DNA from: Rikenella sp031549665 | GTDB taxonomy: Bacteria > Bacteroidota > Bacteroidia > Bacteroidales > Rikenellaceae | DNA: 64,000 nt | NCBI GenBank assembly: GCA_031549665.1 | Contig: JAVBPJ010000006.1 | Coordinates: forward strand, 35,141 to 99,140 | Direction: 5' to 3' | Shown here: piece after piece, positions 49,482-58,536 of the stretch | Numbering within the stretch: the first letter of the stretch is position 1 | How the letters are laid out: every line of letters starts with the position of its first letter | Notes under the pieces: model-generated | Seen by the model: only the letters and a program-made list of their open reading frames with translations | Database searches by the model: none | Told to the model about the DNA's origin: nothing | Translations under genes and position numbers: made by a program

Positions 49482-50624
49482 TTATTTAAGGGTAACGATC
49501 AGCGGGTGCAGAATGGCCTCTTCCTGCCGCTGGATCTCTTCGGTCCATTTGGCCGAGGTGTCGAACTGCGCGAGGCTCCATCCCGCTCCGGCCCAATAGG
49601 TGAAGGGTTCGCCCACCTTGATGGTGGTGCTGCCCAGCAGGTGTCCCAGGCGGGTTTCGACCAGGATGCCTTTGGGGGTGATCACACCGATGGCGGTGCG
49701 GCCGTTGTTGTCGCCGTTGTCGTTGTTTTGGGGTTCCCAGTAGCCCATTTTGTGGATGGGCTGTTGCGGGAAGTCGATCACACGGCCTCCGCCGCCCGAA
49801 CGCAAAACCACGCCGACGGCTACGCGCAGGCTGTCCATCGGGCCGGTGTAGAGTTCGGTGATCCGGTTGAACGAGCTGTTGGCGTCGAGCGAAATGGTGC
49901 GTTTTTCGGCGATCGTGTCGCCGCGCACGGCAAAGGGGGCATAGGTAAGTTCGAAGGCGATGCGCAGGGGGCCGTTGTCGAGTACTTTGTAGGAGACGTA
50001 GTTTTTCCCGAGCCACAGTTGGCGGTCTTCGTAGGGGGCCATGGCTCCGGCGCCCAGGGTGCGGCCCACTTTGTAGCAGTCCAGCCCCTGGCCGTTGTTG
50101 CGGTGGTAGTTGTAGCCGGGGGTGGTGTACCACTTGTCGATGATCAGGCCGGCGTCGGGTTTTTTGAGCCACACGTCGATCCCGTTGCTCAGCTCGCCGG
50201 TGGCTTCGAGGGCGGGGCCGTACATGCGGAAAGCGATGCGGTTGTTCTCCCAGGCGAAATCGTCCATCCGTTCGGGAACAAAACGTCCGTGGGCCAGGGT
50301 GATCGGCGGTTCGCAGGGTTGGTCGTCGGCGGAGAGCCGGTAGGTGATTTTCCCTCCGGCGGGAACGGAGGCTTGGAAGATGAGCGCCTGCGGCGTGTCG
50401 CCGCCGTGGTAGAGTATTTGGTGGGTGAGGGGTTGACCGTCGGGGGCGGCCACGCGGATGTTGTCGGGGGTGGCTTCGGGCAGCTTGGCCGTTACGTCGG
50501 CCCAGGCCAACTCGATGGTTTCGAACGCACGGTCGGATGCGGTGGGATTCTTGACGGTTACCTTTGCGCCGCTGCATGAACTCAGCAGCAGCGCGGCCAG
50601 GCCGGTGAACAGGAGTTTTTTCAT
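49482..50624 (-). CDS. DUF4861 lipoprotein
   Basis: A 380-aa lipoprotein (LLLSSC, Cys17) of the DUF4861 family. Recognisable parts are DRAFETIELAW, ENNRIAFRMYGPAL, GIDVWLKKPDAGLIIDKWY and YHRNNGQGLDCYKVGRTLGAGAMAPY, typical of the family's beta-sandwich. Members occur in pectin and uronate loci of Bacteroidota, and the protein could act on the non-reducing end of uronate-containing sugars, but no enzymatic activity is established. It is exported, in contrast to the cytoplasmic KduI/KduD/KdgK enzymes on either side. Confidence 0.88.
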   Translation of the reverse strand: MKKLLFTGLAALLLSSCSGAKVTVKNPTASDRAFETIELAWADVTAKLPEATPDNIRVAAPDGQPLTHQILYHGGDTPQALIFQASVPAGGKITYRLSADDQPCEPPITLAHGRFVPERMDDFAWENNRIAFRMYGPALEATGELSNGIDVWLKKPDAGLIIDKWYTTPGYNYHRNNGQGLDCYKVGRTLGAGAMAPYEDRQLWLGKNYVSYKVLDNGPLRIAFELTYAPFAVRGDTIAEKRTISLDANSSFNRITELYTGPMDSLRVAVGVVLRSGGGGRVIDFPQQPIHKMGYWEPQNNDNGDNNGRTAIGVITPKGILVETRLGHLLGSTTIKVGEPFTYWAGAGWSLAQFDTSAKWTEEIQRQEEAILHPLIVTLK

Positions 50625-50653
50625 TGATTTTCAGCGAGTTGAAAACGTCGATA

Positions 50654-51448
50654 TTACTCTTCGTTGGAGGCTTTGCCCAACGCGGCCAAAATGCCCCCGT
50701 CCACGTAAACCACGTGTCCGTTGACGAAATCCGAGGCGCGCGAGGCGAGGAAAACGGCCGTTCCGGCCAGGTCGTCGGGGTTGCCCCAGCGGGCGGCGGG
50801 GGTGCGCTTGAGGATAAATTCGTTGAAGGGGTGTCCGGCCTCGCGGATCGGCGCCGTTTGGGCGGTGGCGAAGTAGCCCGGGCCGATGCCGTTTACCTGG
50901 ATGTTGTGGCGGGCCCACTCGGTGGCGAGGTTTTTGGTCAGCATTTTCAGCCCTCCCTTGGCGGCGGCGTAGGCGCTCACTGTGTCGCGGCCCACTTCGC
51001 TCATCATCGAGCACATGTTGATGATTTTTCCTCCGCCCCGCGCGATCATCCCCTGTGCGACGGCTTTCGACAGGATGAAGGGGGCGATCAGGTCGACGTT
51101 GATGACGGCCGAGAAATCGGCCACGCTCATCTGGGCGGCGGGAATGCGTTTGATGATGCCGGCGTTGTTGACCAGGATGTCGACGGGGCCTGCTTCGGCG
51201 GCAATTTGGGCGACGGCCCGCTGCACGGCGGATTCGTCGGTAACGTCGAACAGGTAGCCGCGGGCTTCGATGCCGTTTGCGGCGTATTGGGCGACGGCGG
51301 CGTCGAGTTTTTCCTGCGAAAGGTCGTTGATCACCAGCCTGGCTCCGGCTTGGGCCAGCGCCGTTCCGATGGCCATGCCGAGGCCGTGTGTGCCGCCGGT
51401 AACGAGGGCGGTTTTTCCGTCGAGTTTAAACAGGTCGAGAGCGTTCAT
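50654..51448 (-). CDS. kduD: 2-deoxy-D-gluconate 3-dehydrogenase / KduD-type SDR
   Basis: A 264-aa short-chain dehydrogenase. The cofactor motif is TGGTHGLGMAIG, the catalytic tyrosine and lysine are in SAYAAAKGG, and VNNAGI(I) and NVDLIAPF are present. Sequence and setting indicate KduD, which reduces 5-keto-4-deoxyuronate isomer (DKII) to 2-keto-3-deoxygluconate with NAD(P)H. Other gluconate 5-dehydrogenase-like SDRs look the same, so the assignment leans on kduI immediately upstream (22 bases) and kdgK/eda downstream. Confidence 0.92.
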   Translation of the reverse strand: MNALDLFKLDGKTALVTGGTHGLGMAIGTALAQAGARLVINDLSQEKLDAAVAQYAANGIEARGYLFDVTDESAVQRAVAQIAAEAGPVDILVNNAGIIKRIPAAQMSVADFSAVINVDLIAPFILSKAVAQGMIARGGGKIINMCSMMSEVGRDTVSAYAAAKGGLKMLTKNLATEWARHNIQVNGIGPGYFATAQTAPIREAGHPFNEFILKRTPAARWGNPDDLAGTAVFLASRASDFVNGHVVYVDGGILAALGKASNEE

Positions 51449-51470
51449 AGCAGGGTGGGGTAGGGTGGGG

Positions 51471-52319
51471 TTATTTCAGATCGATTTTACGGCAGGTGTC
51501 CATGTCGTCGTAGTTGAGGTTTTCGCCTGCCATTCCCCAGATAAACGTGTAGTTGTGGGTGGCGCAGGCCGAGTGGATCGACCAGTTGGGCGAAATGACC
51601 GCCTGCCGGTTTTTCATCCAGATGTGGCGGGTTTCGTGCGGTTGTCCCATGAAGTGGCAGACGGCCGCGTCGTCCGGCACTTCGAAATAGAAGTAGGCCT
51701 CCATCCGGCGGTCGTGTACGTGCGGGGGCATGGTGTTCCACACGCTGCCGGGCTGCAGTTCGGTCATGCCCATTTGCAGTTGGCAGGTGGGTAGCACCTG
51801 ATTCACGATCAGTTTGTTGATGATCCGGTGGTTGCTGTCTTCCAGCGAACCGAGTTCGACCACCACGGCGTCGGCCCGGGTGATCTTGCGGTCGGGGTAG
51901 GAGGTGTGGGCCGGAGCCGAGTTGAAGTAGAAACAGGCGGGGTTGGCGGGATCGTCGCTGCTGAAAACCACGTCGCGGTCGCTTTGACCCAGGTAGAGCG
52001 CCTCTTTGTAGTTCAGGGGATAGGAGCGGTCGCCTGCGGTAACGGTTCCGCTGCCGCCCACATTGATGATCCCCAGTTCGCGGCGGTGCAGGAAGAAGGG
52101 GGCTTTCAGCGGGTCGATCGCTTCGAGGGTCAGGGGACTCTGTCCGGGGAGGGCTCCGCCGACGATCAACCGGTCGAATCCGGAGTAGATCGTCCGGATC
52201 GCTCCGGCAGTCATGATGTCGGGGAAAAGGTATTCGCGGCGGAGCCGCTCGGTGTCGTAATTTTTGGCGTCCTCGGGGTGCGAGGCGTAGCGGACTTCGT
52301 ACTGGGTGCTGGCGGCCAT
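51471..52319 (-). CDS. kduI: 5-keto-4-deoxyuronate isomerase
   Basis: A 282-aa cupin-type isomerase that converts the open-chain product of unsaturated uronates (DKI) to DKII. MAASTQYEVRYASHPEDAKNYDTERLRREYLFPDIM is the family start. Metal-binding residues lie in MTELQPGSVWNTMPPHVHDRRMEAYFYF, with the HxH and Glu of the cupin site. SPNWSIHSACATHNYTFIWGMAGENLNYDDMD closes the protein. It is the first gene of the eight-gene uronate operon and divergent from the GH88 gene. Its consensus -7 box (TACCTTTG) is at 52352-52359. Confidence 0.95.
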   Translation of the reverse strand: MAASTQYEVRYASHPEDAKNYDTERLRREYLFPDIMTAGAIRTIYSGFDRLIVGGALPGQSPLTLEAIDPLKAPFFLHRRELGIINVGGSGTVTAGDRSYPLNYKEALYLGQSDRDVVFSSDDPANPACFYFNSAPAHTSYPDRKITRADAVVVELGSLEDSNHRIINKLIVNQVLPTCQLQMGMTELQPGSVWNTMPPHVHDRRMEAYFYFEVPDDAAVCHFMGQPHETRHIWMKNRQAVISPNWSIHSACATHNYTFIWGMAGENLNYDDMDTCRKIDLK

Positions 52320-52322
52320 GGT

Positions 52323-52400
52323 TTTTGAGGGATTTTGACAAGCTAACCTTGCAAAGGTATCCTTTTTTTCTTAGGTTTGTACCTGTTGAATCCCTCAAAA
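52323..52400. promoter_or_regulatory. Divergent promoter region of the uronate locus with flanking inverted repeat
   Basis: TTTTGAGGGATT (52323-52334) and its exact complement AATCCCTCAAAA (52389-52400) bracket two consensus -7 boxes. These are TACCTTTG on the minus strand (52359-52352, for kduI) and TAGGTTTG on the plus strand (52372-52379, for GH88). Each arm lies at or just downstream of a transcription start, a position suited to a repressor that closes both promoters by looping. Confidence 0.7.
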
Positions 52401-52417
52401 TCCACAATTTCTGCGCC

Positions 52418-53656
52418 ATGATGTTCCGTAAAATTTGCCTCTTGCTCGCCGTTGGCTCGGCGTCTGTTTGCTCGTTGCAGGCAGCCCCTAAAAAAGCGCC
52501 CGATCCGATGATCGCCGAAAACGTTTCGTTCGCCGCCCAGCAGGTGCGCCGGCTGGTTGATTCGACCGACCGCTTCCGGCGGATTCCCAGCCCCCGCTCG
52601 TTCAAAAACGGCCGCATTGTGTACACCTCGCTCGACGACTGGACCAGCGGTTTCTTCCCGGGTTCGCTATGGTACCTCTACGAACTGACGGGCGATACGG
52701 CGTGGCTGCGCTCGGCCCTCAAGTACACCGAGGGCATGGAGCGGATCAAGTTCTACCGCGGAAACCACGACATCGGCTTCATGATCTTTTGCAGTTTCGG
52801 CAACGGATTCCGCCTGACCGAGAAACAGACCTACAAGGGGGTGATCGTTACCGCCGCCAACACCCTGCTCGAACGCTCCCGGCCCGGCGCGGGGGTCATC
52901 CAGTCGTGGAACTCCACGGCCAGGTGGAGCTGCCCGGTGATTATCGACAACATGATGAACCTGGAGCTGCTTTTCGAGGCTACCCGCATGAGCGGCGATT
53001 CGACCTACTGGAAAGTGGCCGTCTCGCATGCCGACCAAACCATCCGCAACCAGTTCCGTCCCGATTACAGCACCTGCCACGTGGTGGACTACGACCCCCA
53101 AACGGGCGCCGTCCGCGGCAAATACACCCATCAGGGCTACGCCGACGAGTCGGCCTGGGCGCGGGGACAGGCCTGGGGTCTGTACGGCTACACGATGAGC
53201 TACCGCTACACGCGCGACCCCCGCTACCTGCATCAGGCGCGGCAGATGGCCCGTTTTATGTTCGCGCATCCCAACCTGCCCGCCGACAAGGTGCCTTACT
53301 GGGACTACGACGACAAGGCCATCCCGAACGTCCCGCGCGACGCTTCGGCCGCTGCCATTTCGGCCTCGGCGCTCTACGAACTTTCGACCTACGTGAAGGG
53401 GGGCGACCGGCAACACTACCTGACCCTGGCGAACCAGATCGTCGCCTCGCTCGCCTCGCCCGCCTACCGCGCTCCGCTGGGCGCCAACGGGAATTTTGTG
53501 CTGATGCACTCGGTGGGCAGTAAACCGCACGATTCGGAGGTGGATCAACCCCTGGTCTACGCCGATTACTACTTCCTGGAGGCGTTGCAGCGCAAGCAAC
53601 GGCTGGAGCAGGGCCTTCCGCTCGAATTGGGGTCGGGCCGCGCGTTGAACCAGTAG
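52418..53656 (+). CDS. GH88 unsaturated glucuronyl hydrolase
   Basis: A 412-aa glycoside hydrolase of family 88, which removes a 4,5-unsaturated uronic acid from the non-reducing end of oligosaccharides made by polysaccharide lyases. An (alpha/alpha)6 barrel is indicated. DDWTSGFFPGSLWYLYELTGD holds the first catalytic-type Asp region, and NHDIGFMIFCSFGNG, CPVIIDNMMNLELLFEAT and HQGYADESAWARGQAWGLYGYTM are family hallmarks. A signal peptide (KICLLLAVGSASVCSLQA) exports it. It starts the plus-strand half of the uronate locus, and its product is the substrate of KduI. The second ATG (52421) is an equally good start. Confidence 0.95.
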   Translation: MMFRKICLLLAVGSASVCSLQAAPKKAPDPMIAENVSFAAQQVRRLVDSTDRFRRIPSPRSFKNGRIVYTSLDDWTSGFFPGSLWYLYELTGDTAWLRSALKYTEGMERIKFYRGNHDIGFMIFCSFGNGFRLTEKQTYKGVIVTAANTLLERSRPGAGVIQSWNSTARWSCPVIIDNMMNLELLFEATRMSGDSTYWKVAVSHADQTIRNQFRPDYSTCHVVDYDPQTGAVRGKYTHQGYADESAWARGQAWGLYGYTMSYRYTRDPRYLHQARQMARFMFAHPNLPADKVPYWDYDDKAIPNVPRDASAAAISASALYELSTYVKGGDRQHYLTLANQIVASLASPAYRAPLGANGNFVLMHSVGSKPHDSEVDQPLVYADYYFLEALQRKQRLEQGLPLELGSGRALNQ

Positions 53657-53671
53657 AACCGACCGCAGGCC

Positions 53672-54913
53672 ATGAAAAGAATCCTCCTGTGCGCGCTGTT
53701 CGCGGTGTTTTTTAGCGCCGCCGCCGCGAAACCGAAGCCGCAACCCGCCCCGCAAACCGACCGGGAATACTGGGTCGGCCAGGCCTATCGGATGGCCCTC
53801 CCCGTGTTGAAAAACCTGAGCGAGGGAACCCTGCGCCAAAACATGCCGGTGGAGCAGCCCGACCCCCGAAACGACCGCACGCCCTACACGCACCTCGAAG
53901 CGGTGGGCCGCCTGATGGCGGGCATCGCCCCCTGGCTCGAACTTCCGGCCGACCAGACCCCCGAGGGCAAGCAGCGGGCCGAATTGCTCGATTTCGCGTT
54001 AAAGGGGCTGGCCCGTGCGGTCGATCCCGCTTCGCCCGACTACCTGAACTTCCGCACTTGGGGGCAGCCGCTGGTCGATGCCGCCTACCTGGCCGAGGCT
54101 TTCCTGCGGGCCCCGAAAAACCTGTGGGGCGGGCTCGACTCGCTCACCCAACGGCGGATGATAGACGAGATGCGCGCCACACGCGTTACCCGTCCGTCGT
54201 TCAATAACTGGATGATGTTTGCCGCCACCATCGAAGCGTTCCTCTGCGAATTCGAGGGACGCGGAAGCTGCGACCAGATGCGTACCGACTACGCTTTCCG
54301 CCAAGTCGACGCCTGGTACGTGGGCGACGGGCAGTACAGCGACGGGGTGCGCTACCACAACGACTACTACAACAGCTTTGTGATCCATCCCATGCAGATG
54401 GACGCCGGGCGGATCATGAACAAATACCACCGCAACGAGGCCCCTTATTCCGATAAGCAATACGGGGTGATCAAGCAGCGTTTTACGCGCTATGCCGCCG
54501 TGCTGGAGCGTTCTATTTCGCCCGAGGGAACCATCCCCGTGGTGGGGAGGTCGATCACCTACCGTACTGGAACCATGCACGCGCTGGCGCAAGCCTGCCT
54601 GCTTAAGATGCTCCCCGCCGAGGTGAGCGAAGGACAGGTGCGGGCGGCCCTGACCCGCGTGATGGAGCGTCTGCTGGACGCTCCCGGCACCTACGACCCG
54701 CAGGGGTGGCTGACGATGGGTTTTGCCGGCCACCAAATGAAGGTCAGCGAGGTGTACCTCTCCACCGGCAGCATGTACATGGCTTCGCTGATACTCCTGC
54801 CGCTGGGGCTTCCGGCCGACGATTCGTTCTGGACGTCGCCCCGCGCCCCGTGGACGACCCAAAAAGCCTACGGAGGGGAACTCTTCCCGCAAGACCACTC
54901 CATCGGAAATTAA
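53672..54913 (+). CDS. DUF2264 family protein, first of two paralogues
   Basis: A 413-aa secreted protein of the DUF2264 family. The signal peptide is LLCALFAVFFSAAAA. The domain shows EYWVGQAYRMALPVLKNLSEGTLRQNMPVEQ, AVGRLMAGIAPWLELP, and later YHNDYYNSFVIHPM, YAAVLERSISPEGTIPVVGRSITYRTG and GQDHSIGN. It is predicted to be an (alpha/alpha)6-type fold. From memory, some DUF2264 proteins are assigned to CAZy family GH154 (beta-glucuronidase); I state this as recollection only. It is 15 bases after GH88 and surely co-transcribed. Confidence 0.85.
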   Translation: MKRILLCALFAVFFSAAAAKPKPQPAPQTDREYWVGQAYRMALPVLKNLSEGTLRQNMPVEQPDPRNDRTPYTHLEAVGRLMAGIAPWLELPADQTPEGKQRAELLDFALKGLARAVDPASPDYLNFRTWGQPLVDAAYLAEAFLRAPKNLWGGLDSLTQRRMIDEMRATRVTRPSFNNWMMFAATIEAFLCEFEGRGSCDQMRTDYAFRQVDAWYVGDGQYSDGVRYHNDYYNSFVIHPMQMDAGRIMNKYHRNEAPYSDKQYGVIKQRFTRYAAVLERSISPEGTIPVVGRSITYRTGTMHALAQACLLKMLPAEVSEGQVRAALTRVMERLLDAPGTYDPQGWLTMGFAGHQMKVSEVYLSTGSMYMASLILLPLGLPADDSFWTSPRAPWTTQKAYGGELFPQDHSIGN

Positions 54914-54924
54914 TCCCCTGAGAT

Positions 54925-56160
54925 ATGCGTAAATACCTCTTTCTGTTGATGGCGCTGGCCGTTCCGGCCGGTTCCTGCGCGGCGGCCGGAAAAAAGGCCT
55001 CGCCGCCCGTCGACGACCGCCAATACTGGGTGCAAACCCTGTGCAGGATCGCCCGCCCGGTGCTCGAAAATCTGGCCGACGAAACCCTCCATCAAAACAT
55101 GCCCGTCGAACAGCGCGGCCCGTCGCACCCCGAATACGGCGGCTACGGCGATCGCACCAAGTATGCCTACCTCGAAGCGGTGGGGCGTACCCTGTGCGGT
55201 GTCGCTCCCTGGCTCGAACTGGGACCCGACCAAACGCCCGAGGGAAAACTGCGGGGCGAGATGATCAACCTGGCCCTGCGCGGATTGAAACACGCGATGG
55301 ACACCGCCTCGGCCGACTACATCAGCTTTGCGGTGGGCTATCAGGCCCTGGTCGACGCCGCCCACCTGGCGCAGGGGCTCATGCGCGCGCCCACCCAGTT
55401 GTGGGGACGGCTCGACGCCGAAACCCAGCGGCGCATTATCCACGAAATGAAACAAACCCGCCAGGTGCGCCCCAACGTGAGCAACTGGTTGCTTTTTACG
55501 GCCATGGTCGAATCGTTCCTGCGCAGCGTGGGCGAACCCTACGACCAGGTGCGGGTGGACTATCCCGTGCGTCAGACCGACGCCTGGTACAAGGGCGACG
55601 GGGTGTACGGCGACGGCCCCCCGTTCCATTGGGATTATTACAACAGCTTTGTGATCCAGCCGATGTTGGTGGATGTGCTGCGGGTGATGGGCGACGGCTA
55701 TCCGGGCCTGCTGAAAACGGCCCTCGACCGCGCCCAACGCTACGCCGCAGTGCTGGAACGGATGATTTCGCCCGAGGGGACTTTCCCGCCGCTGGGGCGT
55801 TCGCTGCAATACCGCACGGCGGCCCTGCAAACCCTGTCGCAAATGGCCCTGCTGCGCAACCTGCCGCAGGAGCTGGCCCCGGCGCAGGCGCGGTCGGCCA
55901 TGACGGCCGTGATCCGCAACATGTTCGCGCACCCCGACACGTTCGACGAAGCAGGGTGGCTGCGTATCGGTTTTGTGGGGAGCCAGCTCGAAATCGGCGA
56001 GGCCTACACCTGTACGGGGAGCCTGTACCTGTGTACGACGGGTTTCCTGGCGTTGGGGCTTCCGGCCTCCGACCCCTTTTGGAGCGATCCCGCCCAACCC
56101 TGGACTTCGCAAAAAGCCTGGGGAGGCAAGCCTTTCCCGCAGGATCACTCCATCCGTTAA
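54925..56160 (+). CDS. DUF2264 family protein, second paralogue
   Basis: A 411-aa DUF2264 protein that aligns end to end with its neighbour. Examples are RIARPVLENLADETLHQNMPVEQ against RMALPVLKNLSEGTLRQNMPVEQ, and ISPEGTFPPLGRSLQYRT against ISPEGTIPVVGRSITYRT. It also has a signal peptide (FLLMALAVPAGSCAAA) and may be a lipoprotein through Cys14. The two copies are 11 bases apart and clearly arose by tandem duplication; divergence suggests distinct linkage or sugar preferences. A terminator follows. Confidence 0.85.
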   Translation: MRKYLFLLMALAVPAGSCAAAGKKASPPVDDRQYWVQTLCRIARPVLENLADETLHQNMPVEQRGPSHPEYGGYGDRTKYAYLEAVGRTLCGVAPWLELGPDQTPEGKLRGEMINLALRGLKHAMDTASADYISFAVGYQALVDAAHLAQGLMRAPTQLWGRLDAETQRRIIHEMKQTRQVRPNVSNWLLFTAMVESFLRSVGEPYDQVRVDYPVRQTDAWYKGDGVYGDGPPFHWDYYNSFVIQPMLVDVLRVMGDGYPGLLKTALDRAQRYAAVLERMISPEGTFPPLGRSLQYRTAALQTLSQMALLRNLPQELAPAQARSAMTAVIRNMFAHPDTFDEAGWLRIGFVGSQLEIGEAYTCTGSLYLCTTGFLALGLPASDPFWSDPAQPWTSQKAWGGKPFPQDHSIR

Positions 56161-56180
56161 ATACGAGTCGAAAAAATGCA

Positions 56181-56217
56181 GAGCGGGCCGCATCTTAACC
56201 TTAGATGCAGCCCGCTC
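56181..56217. terminator. Terminator between DUF2264 and htpG
   Basis: GAGCGGGC pairs with GCCCGCTC and CATCT with AGATG around a small loop, with an inner C-A mismatch. It sits between convergent genes; the plus strand continues with TTGTTTA. Confidence 0.85.
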
Positions 56218-56244
56218 GTTGTTTAGTCGTTGTGCGGCGCGGGA

Positions 56245-58281
56245 TCAGTGCGTGGAGATCACCTCGACCGAGCGGCGGATGAAGCGGGTGAGCGCCTCGC
56301 CTTTCAGCAGGCCGTTGGCCAGCAGCGCCAGGTCGATCAGTTGCCCCACCAGCGGATTTTCCTTGCCTGCGGCGGTCAGTAGCTCGGTGCGCTGCTTTTC
56401 GAGCGTTTCGCCCTTCTGTTCCAGCGTCGAGCGCTGTTCTTTCTCCTCGGTGGAAAGCTCCTCGTCTTTCTTTCCCTGGAGTACCTGTTGCAGGGCGTGC
56501 TGTTCGGTTTCGACCGAGGCGATTTTCTTGTCGATCGGAGCCAGTTTTTCGCCCACGGCCTGCTCGGTTTTCTCCAGGATGTCGATCACCAGCGGGTGGT
56601 TGCCGTTCACCATCACCGAGTAGCTGTCGGGCATTTCGCCGTAGAACGAGTACATCCCTCCGCCCACTTTGGCCATCTCTTTCATGCGGCGCATGAATTC
56701 GCCCTGGGTGATCACCACCGGGTCGGCCGTGGGTTCCATGGCGGCGAATTCCACCCGGAACAAGTTTTTTGACCCCTCGTCGGCCGGAAGTTGCGATTCG
56801 AAAACGGGCGTCAGCGTCCGCTGCTGGGCCGAGGTGAGGGCCATCGCCAACTGCTCCTCGGTTTCGATCAGTTTTTCGACCACGTCGGCATCCACGCGTG
56901 TGAAACGCCAGTCGGCGTGCTTGCTTTCGAGGAAACCGATGAAGTGGCTGTCGAGCGGCGAATCCATCACCAGCACGTCGTATCCTTTGGCGCGGGCCGC
57001 CTCGATGAAGCTGTGCTGGCCGATGGGGTCGTTGCTGTACAAGTGGACGATTTTGCCGTGCTTGTCGGTTTGGTTGGCCCGGATCAGCTCGGTGTACTGG
57101 TCGAGCGAAAAATAGCCGCCCTCGCTGTTTTTGAGCAGGGTGAACTCAGCGGCCCGATCGCCGAACTTCTCTTCGCTCACAATGCCGTACTGGATGAATA
57201 GTTTCAGATCGTCCCACTTGGATTCGTACTCCTCGCGTTTGTTCTTGAACAGGTCGGCGAGGCGGTCGGCCACTTTTTTGGTGATGTAGCCCGAGATTTT
57301 CCGGACGTTCGAATCGCTTTGCAGGTAGCTGCGCGACACGTTGAGCGGAATGTCGGGCGAGTCGATCACCCCGTGCAGCAGGGTGAGGAATTCGGGAACG
57401 ATCCCCTCGACCGAGTCGGTAACGAACACTTGGTTCGAGTAGAGCTGGATCTTGTTTTTCTGCACCTCGAAGTTGTTCTTCAGGCGCGGGAAGTAGAGTA
57501 CTCCCGTCAGGTTGAACGGGTAGTCCACGTTGAGGTGTATGTGGAACAGGGGTTCGTCGGCCATGGGGTAGAGGCGGCGGTAGAAATCGGCGTATTCCTG
57601 GTCGGTGATCTCAGTGGGCTTGCGGGTCCAGAGTGGGGTGGTGTCGTTGACGACCACCGGTTTCCCCTCCTCTTTTTCGAAAGCGATGGGAACGGGCAGG
57701 AAACTGCAATACTTGCGCAGCAGCGATTCGATGCGGCCCTTGTCGGCGAACTCGGCGCTGTCTTCGGCCAGGTGGAGGATGATGTCGGTTCCCCGGTCGG
57801 CTTTTTCGGCCGCCTCGAGGGTGTATTCGGGGGTTCCGTGGCAGCTCCAGCGCACGGCTCCCTCCTGTTCGCGGTACGAACGAGTGAGGATTTCGACCTT
57901 CGAAGCCACCATGAACGATGAGTAGAATCCGAGGCCGAAGTGGCCGATGATGCCGTTTTGTCCTTCGTATTTGGCCATGAACTCCTCGGCGCCCGAAAAG
58001 GCGATCTGGTTGATGTAGCGCTCCACCTCGTCGGCGCTCATGCCCAGGCCCCGGTCGGAGATGGTGAGGGTTTTCTCCTTTTCGTCCACCCGGACGCTGA
58101 TGGTCAGGTCGCCCAGTTCGCCCTTGAATTCGCCCAGCGAACTGAGCGCCTTGAGCTTGGTGGTGGCGTCGACCGCGTTCGAGATCAGTTCGCGCAGAAA
58201 AATCTCGTGGTCGGAATACAAGAATTTCTTGATGATGGGGAAGATGTTTTCGGTGGTAACACCAATGATTCCTTGGCTCAT
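56245..58281 (-). CDS. htpG: Molecular chaperone HtpG (Hsp90)
   Basis: A 678-aa Hsp90. The GHKL ATPase domain contains LRELISNAVDATTKL, ISDRGLGMSADEVE and GHFGLGFYSSFMV. The middle domain includes YLQSDSNVRKIS with the catalytic-type arginine region, and the C-terminal dimerisation domain completes a full-length protein. The length is typical of Bacteroidota. A short charged helical segment near residues 590-640 (EQHALQQVLQGKKDEELSTEEKEQRSTLEQKGETLEKQRTELL in pieces) precedes the dimerisation tail. No CIRCE-like inverted repeat or consensus -7 box was found upstream. Confidence 0.97.
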   Translation of the reverse strand: MSQGIIGVTTENIFPIIKKFLYSDHEIFLRELISNAVDATTKLKALSSLGEFKGELGDLTISVRVDEKEKTLTISDRGLGMSADEVERYINQIAFSGAEEFMAKYEGQNGIIGHFGLGFYSSFMVASKVEILTRSYREQEGAVRWSCHGTPEYTLEAAEKADRGTDIILHLAEDSAEFADKGRIESLLRKYCSFLPVPIAFEKEEGKPVVVNDTTPLWTRKPTEITDQEYADFYRRLYPMADEPLFHIHLNVDYPFNLTGVLYFPRLKNNFEVQKNKIQLYSNQVFVTDSVEGIVPEFLTLLHGVIDSPDIPLNVSRSYLQSDSNVRKISGYITKKVADRLADLFKNKREEYESKWDDLKLFIQYGIVSEEKFGDRAAEFTLLKNSEGGYFSLDQYTELIRANQTDKHGKIVHLYSNDPIGQHSFIEAARAKGYDVLVMDSPLDSHFIGFLESKHADWRFTRVDADVVEKLIETEEQLAMALTSAQQRTLTPVFESQLPADEGSKNLFRVEFAAMEPTADPVVITQGEFMRRMKEMAKVGGGMYSFYGEMPDSYSVMVNGNHPLVIDILEKTEQAVGEKLAPIDKKIASVETEQHALQQVLQGKKDEELSTEEKEQRSTLEQKGETLEKQRTELLTAAGKENPLVGQLIDLALLANGLLKGEALTRFIRRSVEVISTH

Positions 58282-58486
58282 AGTGGCTTTTTATGGTTGT
58301 GTGTTGTTGTTTTACGGGGGTTTTCGCCGATTCCGCAGGCCATGCTTCCGGGTAGCTTTGCCGTGCGGAACAGCGCGGGTTTGTGGGAAATAGACCTCAG
58401 CAAGGGGTGTGCCAAGGGGGCTTTTTGGCCAAATTCAAGGCGCGGAACTGACAAAATGACAGGTTCCAACGGCGGATAAATCGTGT

Positions 58487-58494
58487 TATCTTTG
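58487..58494 (+). promoter_or_regulatory. -7 promoter element of the DUF418 gene
   Basis: TATCTTTG matches TAnnTTTG exactly and lies 42 bases before the first ATG. Confidence 0.75.
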
Positions 58495-58536
58495 CAAAGG
58501 TGTGTAAGCAAACGCTTGCAACCGCTTCCTTAACAA

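Noticed and set aside
58282..58536. CIRCE element for htpG
   Set aside because: No inverted repeat of the CIRCE type is visible in the gap.
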